From PFJX01 sp031426735 (GTDB taxonomy: Bacteria; Pseudomonadota; Gammaproteobacteria; Burkholderiales; Thiobacillaceae), in the NCBI GenBank assembly GCA_031426735.1, contig JASJPK010000049.1, positions 1 to 64,000 on the forward strand: a DNA stretch of 64,000 nt, given 5' to 3'. The notes beneath the pieces were generated by a model that did no database searches, was not told the DNA's origin, and saw only the letters and a program-made list of their open reading frames with translations. The position numbers and the translations under genes are program-made. Position 1 is the stretch's first letter, and each line of letters begins with the position of its first letter. Below are positions 51,260-58,286 of this stretch, one piece after another.

Positions 51260-51601
51260 ATGAACGGCCCTCTGATGACCCCCAAAGAATTTATGGAAAT
51301 TGAAAACCTGCTATCGACCTACGGCCGCTATGTGCACGCCGGCAACCGTCCGATTGCACTGCGCAAGGCGTTGAACCACTCCAGCCGCCCCGTGAAGAGT
51401 ATTGCCGCCCTGGGGCGCGAACTGGACGCGATGCGCAACACCCAGCGGCAGGAACGGCAATCGCAACGCAGCATTCTGCAGAAAGCCATCGCCAGCACCA
51501 ACGGCCATATCCAATCACTTATCGGCAAAATTCCAGCGCAGGAAGTCGTAAACCTGGATCTCCAACTGCGCACCCTCGCCGAACGCGCCAGCCATCTGTA
51601 A
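51260..51601 (+). CDS. Element protein of unknown function (113 aa)
   Basis: A hydrophilic helical protein (ALGRELDAMRNTQRQERQSQRS) with likely coiled coil. No family is recognised. GGAG lies 9 bases upstream of ATG 51260. A strong terminator follows its stop (51643). Confidence 0.6.
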   Translation: MNGPLMTPKEFMEIENLLSTYGRYVHAGNRPIALRKALNHSSRPVKSIAALGRELDAMRNTQRQERQSQRSILQKAIASTNGHIQSLIGKIPAQEVVNLDLQLRTLAERASHL

Positions 51602-51642
51602 TCCGCAAGATCGATCCTCAGAGACGCCCGCACAGCGTCTCT

Positions 51643-51672
51643 TTTGCCGCCCTCTCGGGCGGCTTTTTTTCG
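51643..51672 (+). terminator. Rho-independent terminator
   Basis: GCCGCC / GGGCGGC form the stem around CTCTCG and seven T residues follow (GCCGCCCTCTCGGGCGGC then TTTTTTT). It ends the transcript from the head-protein/unknown gene pair. Confidence 0.88.
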
Positions 51673-51783
51673 TCCCATGATTTTCATCCAGCCAAGCAAT
51701 CGTGACGCCAAAGTACCGGTAACCGCCGCGAAACAACGAGAAACGGCAGGGAAATCAAACATCGACACTTTGGAGAATCGAAC

Positions 51784-52557
51784 ATGCAGAGCACCCGATT
51801 GAAAGAACTGGTAACGCAGGCGCAACAGGAATTGCAGGCTGCCCTGATCGCCGGGCAAGACACCACCGATGCACGTCAGCGCCTCAAGCTGGCATCTGAA
51901 GAACACAACCGCGTGACCGCATTGGAGGCCAGCCAGTGCGACGACGAACGCAAAGCGGAATCGACTGTGTTGACGGATTATGTTGCCGACCTTCACCAAC
52001 AGGAAGTCAGTGACGTCGGTACCGCCGTTGCCGCATTGCTGCACGGCTTGGCCGTTCCTGAAATCACGCTGCCTGTTCACGGGCTGCATGCACTGGTCAG
52101 GGCGCGCACAGCCCACGAAGCGGCCACTGAGGAAGTGGCCAACCATGCCGAACATGTCCAAGGTCTGGAAGAACGCCGCAATGCGCTCTTGGAAGAGCAG
52201 CAGCAGATCATTCAGCGCCGCGCCGCTGGCAACCGCGACGACGAAGCCGATGGCCGCCGCCTGGCACTGATCGATGCCGACCTGACCGGCCTGGCGGGAA
52301 TCATCGACAACGCCCGGAGCATGGCCCCGCAGAACCACGCTTCCACGTTGGCCGAACTGCAGCGACTTGAACAACGCTGGGCGCAGGAAAAAGCGGAAGC
52401 CCTGGCAAGCGCGCTGAATGTGCTGGTCTACCAGTTTGAAGAGCGGCTGATTGCGACAGCAACCGCTCTCCGCAAGCTCACGCCAGTAGGCGGCATCGGG
52501 CAGCGCTACCGCATGGATCTACGCCTGGCCCAAGTGGCGCATACCCGGTTGTTCTGA
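51784..52557 (+). CDS. Coiled-coil element protein (257 aa)
   Basis: The protein has extensive heptad-like segments (LKELVTQAQQELQAALIAGQ, EHVQGLEERRNALLEEQQQI) and no recognised domain. Phage scaffolding proteins or nuclease partners show similar layouts, but nothing specific supports that. It starts a plus-strand run with the two following genes (1 bp then 20-nt overlap). Confidence 0.62.
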   Translation: MQSTRLKELVTQAQQELQAALIAGQDTTDARQRLKLASEEHNRVTALEASQCDDERKAESTVLTDYVADLHQQEVSDVGTAVAALLHGLAVPEITLPVHGLHALVRARTAHEAATEEVANHAEHVQGLEERRNALLEEQQQIIQRRAAGNRDDEADGRRLALIDADLTGLAGIIDNARSMAPQNHASTLAELQRLEQRWAQEKAEALASALNVLVYQFEERLIATATALRKLTPVGGIGQRYRMDLRLAQVAHTRLF

Positions 52558-52558
52558 G

Positions 52559-52756
52559 ATGAGCGCGCGCAAATCCGGCCGGCCGCCAAACTGGCGCAGG
52601 GAGGCGGTTCGAGAACTGCGCTACGCGGCGCCGGATGCCGTCGCTACCCTCGCCCGCCAAGCTAAGATGGGCGATGCTCAGGCGGCGAAAGCCGTCCTGG
52701 ACATCCTGCATACCCTTGATCAACCCAGCCCATCGGATGACCGAGGCGGCGTCTGA
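52559..52756 (+). CDS. Small unknown protein (65 aa)
   Basis: A basic N-terminus (SARKSGRPPNWRREAVREL) and an acidic-free helical part (ARQAKMGDAQAAKAVLDIL) suggest a small DNA- or protein-binding factor. It begins 1 bp after the coiled-coil gene stop and overlaps the next gene by 20 nt, so it is probably translated. Confidence 0.55.
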   Translation: MSARKSGRPPNWRREAVRELRYAAPDAVATLARQAKMGDAQAAKAVLDILHTLDQPSPSDDRGGV

Positions 52757-53309
52757 TCTGGTCGCATGCCCTCGCATACCGGGGGCATTGCGACTTTCAA
52801 CCGCCAGTTGCGCGCGTTCCTATAAGGCCGGCAAATCGGCTGAACCCTGGGAAACAGCGCACCATTGCCTTGGTTGTGAGATTGGCGCCCGGCATGCCGG
52901 CGAGAAGATCATCGTTGTGCCGCCGCCCCGGCATGTCTGTGTGCGATGTGGCACGCATTCACGCCGGCTGGTCGGCAAGCTGGTATGCATTTCCTGCTTC
53001 AACCGCCAAAGGGAATACATCATCGGCGCCAATGCGCGCGGTTCCGCAATTTTGGCTTACCGGGTGCCGGCCATCTGGGATACCGAGTTAGGCATTCAGA
53101 TCGGGCATGACGCGTCCGAAGTTGAGACCGTCTGCCAGCGCCTCATGGATGGCCGGCCCGCATGGCTAGAGAACTACGGTACCGCCCGGCCCGCAGAAAT
53201 CCGGGAGTGGTGGCACGGCATGGTTATTCCTCACTCGACGCGGCGTAACCGCTTGGAGAAGGTAATCACACTGGGCCAAGCGTTTGCATCGAGAGGGGGC
53301 AAAACTTGA
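52737..53309 (+). CDS. Zinc-ribbon element protein (190 aa)
   Basis: The protein has CLGCEIGARH near residue 44 and a second pair, CVRCGTHSRRLVGKLVCISC, which together could bind one or two zinc ions. The C-terminal part (ARPAEIREWWHGMVIPHSTR) is not recognised. Start 52737 overlaps the previous gene; a longer frame from 52635 would lie within it and is not preferred. A role in replication or transcription control is possible. Confidence 0.6.
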   Translation: MTEAASDLVACPRIPGALRLSTASCARSYKAGKSAEPWETAHHCLGCEIGARHAGEKIIVVPPPRHVCVRCGTHSRRLVGKLVCISCFNRQREYIIGANARGSAILAYRVPAIWDTELGIQIGHDASEVETVCQRLMDGRPAWLENYGTARPAEIREWWHGMVIPHSTRRNRLEKVITLGQAFASRGGKT

Positions 53310-53489
53310 GCATGCCCCTTCGATGAAAAATCAACCCGCAAGGTGCTATGCGATAGCACCTTACCGACTATGACATCAAGCAGGCTTCGCGCTTGGGAAA
53401 GCGCAAAATTGCGTTCTGCGAAATACTCGGCGCCGGAATCTTGGACCGCAACCACCCCCATAAGCGGCGGTCAGTTGCGGAAGCTGGCG

Positions 53490-53780
53490 CTACGCCGCTT
53501 CCATCTGGCCGGCATTCAACTCGAACATCATCGCCGCCTGGACGGCGTTGAACAAATGGAAAACATTGCCCAAGTCGCATTGGGGGTCGCGGCTGTTGGC
53601 GATGCTTATCAACTGGCCGAGTTCGCCAACTACGGCCGCGCAGGTTTCGAGCGTGTCGCCAGGCGAAAAACTTGAAACCAGGGGATTCAAACGGAATGCC
53701 TTGTCGCGGGCTTCCTGGTCGATGATGTCGTTCATGACATTGCGACGGGAGGCGGAAGAGGTATGCTTTGCTGCAGCCAT
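53490..53780 (-). CDS. Small element protein (96 aa), DUF3077-like
   Basis: MAAAKHTSSASRRNVMND then AFRLNPLVSSFSPGDTLETC and LFNAVQAAMMFEL resemble, loosely, DUF3077-type proteins (DPxFxVxPGxxxxDAL), but the match is weak. GGAG lies 8 bases upstream of ATG 53780. A 13-bp-arm hairpin lies just upstream (53813-53844). Confidence 0.5.
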   Translation of the reverse strand: MAAAKHTSSASRRNVMNDIIDQEARDKAFRLNPLVSSFSPGDTLETCAAVVGELGQLISIANSRDPQCDLGNVFHLFNAVQAAMMFELNAGQMEAA

Positions 53781-53812
53781 GATGTAACTCCTTTCAGTTG
53801 CATTGAGGTTAG

Positions 53813-53844
53813 GCGGGTACCGGTGTTGCCGCACCGGTACCCGC
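53813..53844. repeat. Hairpin with 13-bp arms
   Basis: GCGGGTACCGGTG (53813-53825) and CACCGGTACCCGC (53832-53844) around TTGCCG. It lies in the 5' leader of the minus-strand small protein and could be a terminator for leftward transcription or a regulatory hairpin. Confidence 0.7.
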
Positions 53845-53915
53845 TGCCCGAATACTAGGGCATGAAAAATAAAGCCACAACCCCATAAAACAGAATTTTT
53901 CCCTTAATAATCAAT

Positions 53916-53932
53916 GGTATCCATGCGATACC
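53916..53932. promoter_or_regulatory. Operator-like palindrome
   Basis: GGTATC-CATGC-GATACC is an inverted repeat with 6-bp arms in the AT-rich divergent region between the minus-strand small gene and the gene at 54040. It could be a repressor site for the element. Confidence 0.4.
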
Positions 53933-54039
53933 GGCATGAATGGAAAGCAGTTTCATTCAAAGCTCACCCCATGAGCCTATGCACCTGGATAATCTGAAGG
54001 CGCCGGATATTCAACCCGGCACAACGCGGGAGAAGTCAC

Positions 54040-54519
54040 ATGGAAATACTCAACATCTGCCCGGAATGGGAGCCAGGCTGCTGGTGCGCGACTACGATCC
54101 AAATTTGCGAACGTGGCCACATCATCGAAGACGGCGGACGCGCGCGCTATCCCGCGCAATGGGCGTACTTCGTCTGGACGCCACTCGACAAGGCGCTTCC
54201 CCATGCGACACCGAGCGGATGGGGCATCCTGCCCAATTCACCTGAGCCAGACTTGGCAGAAATCATTGACGGGGCACCGGTCTACTTTCTGAAGGAGTTC
54301 GAGGCGGACTGGCCCACCCTGCTCGACATCCTTCTTGAGTGCGAGCACGCCGAGCCTTGGCTGGAAGAACAGATTATTCGCCAGCGCAAAAAGGCGGAGT
54401 CGCGCCGGCGCGAACACTGGGCGACGCTATACGGCGACGACCGCCCCGCCTTCGAGGCATTCATGCGGAAACTGCCGATCGACAACAACGACTACAACCT
54501 GAAGGGAATTTTGCGATGA
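54040..54519 (+). CDS. Element protein of unknown function (159 aa)
   Basis: The protein begins MEILNICPEWEPGCWCATTIQICERG and has an acidic middle (FEADWPTLLDILLECEHAEPWLEEQIIRQRKKAESRRREH). No family is recognised. The ATGA overlap with the HD-domain gene suggests it works with that enzyme, perhaps as a regulator or partner. GGGAG lies upstream of ATG. Confidence 0.6.
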   Translation: MEILNICPEWEPGCWCATTIQICERGHIIEDGGRARYPAQWAYFVWTPLDKALPHATPSGWGILPNSPEPDLAEIIDGAPVYFLKEFEADWPTLLDILLECEHAEPWLEEQIIRQRKKAESRRREHWATLYGDDRPAFEAFMRKLPIDNNDYNLKGILR

Positions 54520-55100
54520 ACAATAGCGTGAACCATCAACGTCTTGCCGACGCCTTCACTTTCGCCGCTACCGCCCATGCCGAACAGGTACGTAAAGGCA
54601 CCGCGATTCCCTACGTCTCACATCTGATGTCGGTTTCCGCGCTGGTGCTGGAGCATGGCGGCGACGAAGATCAGGCCATCGCCGGCCTGTTGCATGACGT
54701 GATCGAGGATTGCGGCGCCGCCTATGAGGCGGTCATTCGGGAACGCTTCGGCGAGCGGGTAACCCGCATCGTGCGCGCCTGCACCGATGCCGACACCACG
54801 CCCAAACCGCCGTGGCAGGAACGCAAGGAAGCCTACCTTCAGCATCTGCAACATGAAGGGCCTGAAGTGCTGCTGGTTTCCGCCAGCGACAAACTGCACA
54901 ACGCCCGCGCCATCGTCTCCGACCTGCAGGCCATTGGCCTGGATGTGTTCGAGCGGTTCAGCGCATCGCAGATGCAGGTACTTTGGTATTACCGATCGCT
55001 GGCAGACATTTACCAGATCAATTTGCCCGGCCGATTGGCGGATGAAGTGCTGCGCGCCGTCGACACTATGCACGAACTGGCGGGAGCGAGCGAAGCATAG
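54516..55100 (+). CDS. HD-domain phosphohydrolase resembling SpoT/Mesh1 alarmone hydrolases
   Basis: The 194-residue protein has the RelA/SpoT-type HD hydrolase order: FAATAHAEQVRKGTAIPYVSHLMSVS (first metal His), GLLHDVIEDC (HD pair), and VLLVSASDKLHNARAIVSDL (downstream Asp and Arg/Asn). There is no synthetase domain. Small alarmone hydrolases degrade (p)ppGpp or related nucleotides. On a mobile element this may counter host alarmone defence or tune growth; that is inference. It is translationally coupled to the preceding gene. Confidence 0.85.
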   Translation: MNNSVNHQRLADAFTFAATAHAEQVRKGTAIPYVSHLMSVSALVLEHGGDEDQAIAGLLHDVIEDCGAAYEAVIRERFGERVTRIVRACTDADTTPKPPWQERKEAYLQHLQHEGPEVLLVSASDKLHNARAIVSDLQAIGLDVFERFSASQMQVLWYYRSLADIYQINLPGRLADEVLRAVDTMHELAGASEA

Positions 55101-55156
55101 ACAGCCGGGATTTTCTCACTTTTTTCTCACTTTCTCATTCTCACCCTTACCCAATT

Positions 55157-55756
55157 TCAACAACCAAAACTTGCCTGGATGACCTGGAGGCGTTTCAGGA
55201 TACGCATAGCGGCCTCCGGGCTTTCCTTGCCAACCTCTTCAACGATGCTGCTCATCATTTGCTCGATCCGGGCTGCATCGCCCATACGCTCCGCAACCCT
55301 GTTCAGGGTCTCCACCGACCGAATCAGATTGCCAGCAGCGGAAAGCAGTAGCTTTCCATTTCTCACCTTGCCCGCCTCGTTGTGGCACGTGTCGATGACT
55401 CTCTCGGTGTACTCGATGGCGCTGCGAAGAATACCCAAGGCATTCATGTTGCTGAAAGGCATGATGCTGTTCAGCGTGACCGGCGCGGGTAACAGGGCAC
55501 CCACAGCGGCGGCGGCCTTCGCGGGGGCTTCTTGGGCGGCAAGTTCTCGAACGCGCTGCATGGTCCGTGACTGCGCCTGGCTGCCTGCAATGAGGCGAGC
55601 CTGCTTCAGCCACCGGTAGAAGGTCCGGCGCGGTATGTCCGGAAAACGGGTGCGGAAGTCTTCGATCTTCTCGTCTTCCCCACCGCCTTCCGATACCCAG
55701 ACGGCCAGGGCTTGCCTGACCTTTTCCCGCCGCTTGTCGTCAATGTTTGTGGTCAT
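55157..55756 (-). CDS. Helix-turn-helix element protein (199 aa), possible terminase small subunit
   Basis: The N-terminal part includes IEDFRTRFPDIPRRTFYRWLKQAR, a clear helix-turn-helix of the kind seen in phage small terminases and regulators. A central helical oligomerisation region (NALGILRSAIEYTERVIDTC) and C-terminal KESPEAAMRILKRLQVIQ follow. No large terminase gene was found near it, so the terminase idea is weak. It is read opposite to the HD gene and ends 56 bp after it. Confidence 0.58.
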   Translation of the reverse strand: MTTNIDDKRREKVRQALAVWVSEGGGEDEKIEDFRTRFPDIPRRTFYRWLKQARLIAGSQAQSRTMQRVRELAAQEAPAKAAAAVGALLPAPVTLNSIMPFSNMNALGILRSAIEYTERVIDTCHNEAGKVRNGKLLLSAAGNLIRSVETLNRVAERMGDAARIEQMMSSIVEEVGKESPEAAMRILKRLQVIQASFGC

Positions 55757-55963
55757 AATCTGGTGCCTTCCAGTGCCATAGAAGGTGCCAGTGTGGTGTC
55801 ACGAATCGTCCCGGATGTGTTGGTGCTGCTGGGTTTGTGCCGCATGAAGCCGGTGCCACATGCGCCGGGCCGCCATGGCAGGATGCGGCGGGCTTCTCCT
55901 GCCCAGTCATCCAGCGGTTGCGGATGTCTGAGCGGTTGCGGCCACACCCACTTCACGCCAAGA

Positions 55964-56038
55964 GTCACACCATCTGTCACACCTATTTGTCACACCAGTC
56001 ACACCTGTTCAGTCACACCTGAGTCACACCGTCACAAG
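55964..56038. repeat. GTCACACC direct repeats (iteron-like), 6 copies
   Basis: Spacings between copies are 12, 13, 9, 14 and 11 bases. All are in the same orientation. Iteron arrays of this kind act in plasmid or phage replication, but the unit is short. Confidence 0.7.
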
Positions 56039-56193
56039 CCCATGATGCTGGTGAAAAGCACCAAAAAGGCCCGGAAACCCGGCTTAAAGTGGGATGGGGC
56101 GGATTTTGCGCACTGTCCGAGTGGAATGGTAAACTCAGTCCGTGGATTGATTCACTAGGTTCATGCTCCCTAGTGCGACTCGCGGCATGGCAA

Positions 56194-56214
56194 GGCTCAA
56201 ATCCTTTTTGAGCC
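56194..56214. terminator. Possible stem-loop terminator
   Basis: GGCTCAAA (56194-56201) and TTTGAGCC (56207-56214) with loop TCCTT. There is no long T-run after it on either strand, so it may be a weak or protein-assisted terminator. Confidence 0.45.
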
Positions 56215-56275
56215 ATCTCGGAACGGCGCTCAATCCATACGGCCCCGAGATGCTCTCCCTTACTTCCTGAAAGGA

Positions 56276-56509
56276 ATGAGCATGAAACTTTGTTCCGTAT
56301 CTGAAAACGCCGCTATCCAACGAATCAACCGTCGTCTTGATGATGAACGCGTGCGCAAATGTGGCTTTAATTCCCGCGACTATCCAAATCTGGGTCGATT
56401 CTATGCAGTGAATGATCGTAACAACATCACCGCGAAAGACATTGATCTTGAAGAATGGGCAAGAGACTTGGGCGCCCTGCATCCAAGAGAGTCGATAGCC
56501 TTAGAGTGA
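56276..56509 (+). CDS. Small element protein of unknown function (77 aa)
   Basis: The sequence (MSMKLCSVSENAAIQRINRR, LDDERVRKCGFNSRDYPNLG) is hydrophilic and unrecognised. AAAGGA lies upstream of Met 56276/56282; MKLCS at 56282 is the better-spaced start. It is the last gene before attR. Confidence 0.55.
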   Translation: MSMKLCSVSENAAIQRINRRLDDERVRKCGFNSRDYPNLGRFYAVNDRNNITAKDIDLEEWARDLGALHPRESIALE

Positions 56510-56787
56510 ATTTCGAGATACCCACACCAGCCCGGCCGCGCGCCGGGTTTTTTTCATCTGGCGGATGTGCAACCGATACGCCGCTGGCGCGCCACGAAGG
56601 GCAGGCACGCGGCTTTTACCGCCTGAGCCATGCCTTCACATCGGCGGCATGGTGCCCATGCGCAGAACGAAGGCCAGCAGGTACTGTGTAACCCAGCACC
56701 AAGATCGACCAAGACCCGCGCAACATTGCTTTGCCTCTTTGGCGTGTCGACCAACATCCACTTACATGACGCCGGCATTTTCAAAAA

Positions 56788-56807
56788 CGCTTACATATCG
56801 CTTACAT
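56788..56807. promoter_or_regulatory. Integrase arm-type sites, right end
   Basis: CGCTTACAT at 56788 and again at 56799 (11-base period), matching the pair at 37881/37892. A related ACTTACATG occurs at about 56760. Confidence 0.65.
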
Positions 56808-56822
56808 GGACGCCAGGAAATG

Positions 56823-56848
56823 AAAAAGGCCACTCCGAAAAGTGGCCT
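56823..56848 (-). terminator. Element-supplied terminator for tRNA-Asn
   Basis: Read on the minus strand: arms AGGCCACT / AGTGGCCT around TTTCGG, followed by a run of U (complement of AAAAA at 56823-56827). It lies 17 bp beyond the 3' end of tRNA-Asn and belongs to element DNA, replacing the chromosomal terminator now at 37671. Confidence 0.8.
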
Positions 56849-56862
56849 AAGTCATTGTTTGT

Positions 56863-56913
56863 TCTGGCTCCCCGACCTGGACTCGAACCAGGGACACACG
56901 GATTAACAGTCCG
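56863..56913. other. Attachment site attR within tRNA-Asn
   Basis: The 51-bp repeat equal to 37705-37755; it includes the 3' end, T-arm, variable loop and anticodon region of tRNA-Asn. Confidence 0.92.
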
Positions 56914-56940
56914 TTGCTCTACCAACTGAGCTATCGGGGA
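56865..56940 (-). tRNA. tRNA-Asn (GTT)
   Basis: A 76-nt cloverleaf on the minus strand: TCCCCGA acceptor, D-arm AGCTCAGTTGGTAGAGC, anticodon loop CTGTTAAT with anticodon GTT, T-arm CCCTGGTTCGAGTCCAGG, and an encoded CCA end (GAGCCA). The 3' two thirds (56865-56913) derive from the integrated element, which restores an intact tRNA after integration. Confidence 0.95.
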
Positions 56941-57017
56941 ATTGAGAGGCCGCGATGATAAGTGGGGTGCGGCTTCCGGTCAATATCGAAGACGCTATTT
57001 CGTCTGTTTTTTATGAA

Positions 57018-58208
57018 TCAGGCGAGTGCCTGAGCAATGCGTTCGATGGCTTTTTTCAGGTTGTCCATCGAGGTGGCGAAGGAGATGCGGATACAGCCTT
57101 CGCTGCCGAAAGCGGAACCGGGCACCAGGGCGACGCCGAATTCGAGCAGGCGTTCGGTCAGGGCCATGTCGTTGGCAGCCGTCAACTTGCCTTCGGCGTG
57201 CAATTTGACGATGGCGGCGCTGACATCGGGGAAGGCGTAGAAGGCGCCGCCACTGTCGACACAACTGACGCCGGGGATGGCGTTGAGTGCGTCGACGACG
57301 TAACGATGGCGTTCGCGGAAAGCGGCGAGCATCGGCACGATGCAGGCCTGATCGCCATTCAGCGCGGCTTCCGCCGCCACCTGCGAGATCGAGGTTGGGT
57401 TGGAGGTGGATTGCGACTGGATGTTATCCATCGCGGCGATGATTTCCTTCGGGCCGGCAGCGTAGCCGATGCGCCAACCGGTCATCGCGTAGGCCTTGGA
57501 GACGCCGTTCAGCACCATGGTCTGCTCGTACAGGTCCGGGCAGGCGTTGAGGATGTTGCTGTACTCGCCATCCGTCATCAGGATGTGCTCGTACATGTCG
57601 TCGCTGACGATCAGCACGTTCGGGTGGCGGCGCAGCACTTCACCCAGCGCGGCGAGTTCGTCCTTGCTGTAGACGGCACCGCTCGGGTTGGACGGGCTGT
57701 TGATGACCAGCATGCGGGTCTTCGGCGTGATCGCCGCTTCCAGTTGCGCGGGGGTGATCTTGAAGCCCTGTTCGATGCCGGCATCGACGATGACCGGCAC
57801 GCCATCGGCCAGGATGACCATGTCGGGGTAGGACACCCAGTACGGCGCTGGAATGATGACTTCGTCGCCCGGATTGATGAATGCTTGCGCCAGGTTGTAG
57901 AAACTCTGTTTGCCGCCGCAGGAGACCAGCACCTGGTTGGCTGCATATTCGAGGCCGTTCTCGCGTTTGAACTTGTCGATCACTGCTTTCTTCAGGCTGG
58001 GCGTGCCGCCGACCGCAGTGTATTTGGTGAAGCCGGCATTGATCGCGGCGATACCGGCATCCTTGATGTGCTGCGGCGTATCGAAATCGGGCTCGCCGAC
58101 GCCGAGTCCGATGATGTCCTTGCCTTCCGCTTTCAGCTTCGCCGCGCGGGCGGAGACGGCCAGGGTGGGCGAAGGTTTGATGTTCTGAACGCGGCGGGAG
58201 AGTTGCAA
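57018..58208 (-). CDS. Aspartate aminotransferase, class I/II
   Basis: The PLP enzyme exchanges amino groups between aspartate and 2-oxoglutarate. The 396-residue protein has the typical N-terminus LSRRVQNIKPSPTLAVSARA, then GLGVGEPDFDTPQHIKDA, CGGKQSFYNLAQA, INSPSNPSGAVY, and the PLP-lysine in NGVSKAYAMTGWRIGYAAGP. I chose TTG 58208 because AAAGGTG lies 5 bases before it and the result fits the family length; GTG 58217 is the alternative. A much longer frame that continues over uvrB is a shadow. It is divergent from uvrB. Confidence 0.93.
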   Translation of the reverse strand: MQLSRRVQNIKPSPTLAVSARAAKLKAEGKDIIGLGVGEPDFDTPQHIKDAGIAAINAGFTKYTAVGGTPSLKKAVIDKFKRENGLEYAANQVLVSCGGKQSFYNLAQAFINPGDEVIIPAPYWVSYPDMVILADGVPVIVDAGIEQGFKITPAQLEAAITPKTRMLVINSPSNPSGAVYSKDELAALGEVLRRHPNVLIVSDDMYEHILMTDGEYSNILNACPDLYEQTMVLNGVSKAYAMTGWRIGYAAGPKEIIAAMDNIQSQSTSNPTSISQVAAEAALNGDQACIVPMLAAFRERHRYVVDALNAIPGVSCVDSGGAFYAFPDVSAAIVKLHAEGKLTAANDMALTERLLEFGVALVPGSAFGSEGCIRISFATSMDNLKKAIERIAQALA

Positions 58209-58286
58209 GGCGAGCACCTTTTTGAAACGCGAATGAGCAGGACGAAATGTTAGGATTAAGCGCTTTTTTAGCGCGCGGATTTTAAC

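Larger units (their letters stand above)
55757..56275. other. Gap with GTCACACC iteron-like array
   Basis: No protein is supported here. Six exact GTCACACC copies lie at 55964, 55976, 55989, 55998, 56012 and 56023, with a partial seventh at 56031. A hairpin GGCTCAAA-TCCTT-TTTGAGCC follows at 56194-56214. The array could be a replication origin, a partition site or a coding low-complexity tail (frames crossing it read Ser-His-Thr or Val-Thr-Pro). Confidence 0.55.
56510..56862. other. Right-end element region before attR
   Basis: Contains a GC-rich hairpin followed by T residues (near 56530-56554, GCCCGGC / GCCGGG then TTTTTTT, a terminator for the gene at 56276), the right arm-type repeats (56788-56807) and a terminator for tRNA-Asn (56823-56848). 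Open frames crossing it are not supported. Confidence 0.6.
37705..56913. mobile_element. Integrated element in tRNA-Asn (about 19.2 kb, phage-related)
   Basis: Bounded by a 51-bp direct repeat equal to the 3' part of tRNA-Asn (37705-37755 and 56863-56913). The element begins with a tyrosine integrase and carries HigBA, HTH regulators, DnaB helicase, a tape-measure-like protein, a Mu-F-like head protein, an HD hydrolase and many unknowns. I recognise no large terminase, portal, capsid, tail tube or lysis gene. It could be a satellite, a remnant prophage or a new type of integrative element. Confidence 0.88.

Noticed and set aside
55712..56158. A 148-codon plus-strand frame crossing the GTCACACC array
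   Set aside because: It begins inside the opposite-strand HTH gene, and its tail is the repeat translated as Val-Thr-Pro/His-Thr. It could be real only if conserved in frame.
58209..58286. SOS (LexA) box before uvrB
   Set aside because: No CTG-N10-CAG-like site was found in the short gap between the divergent genes.
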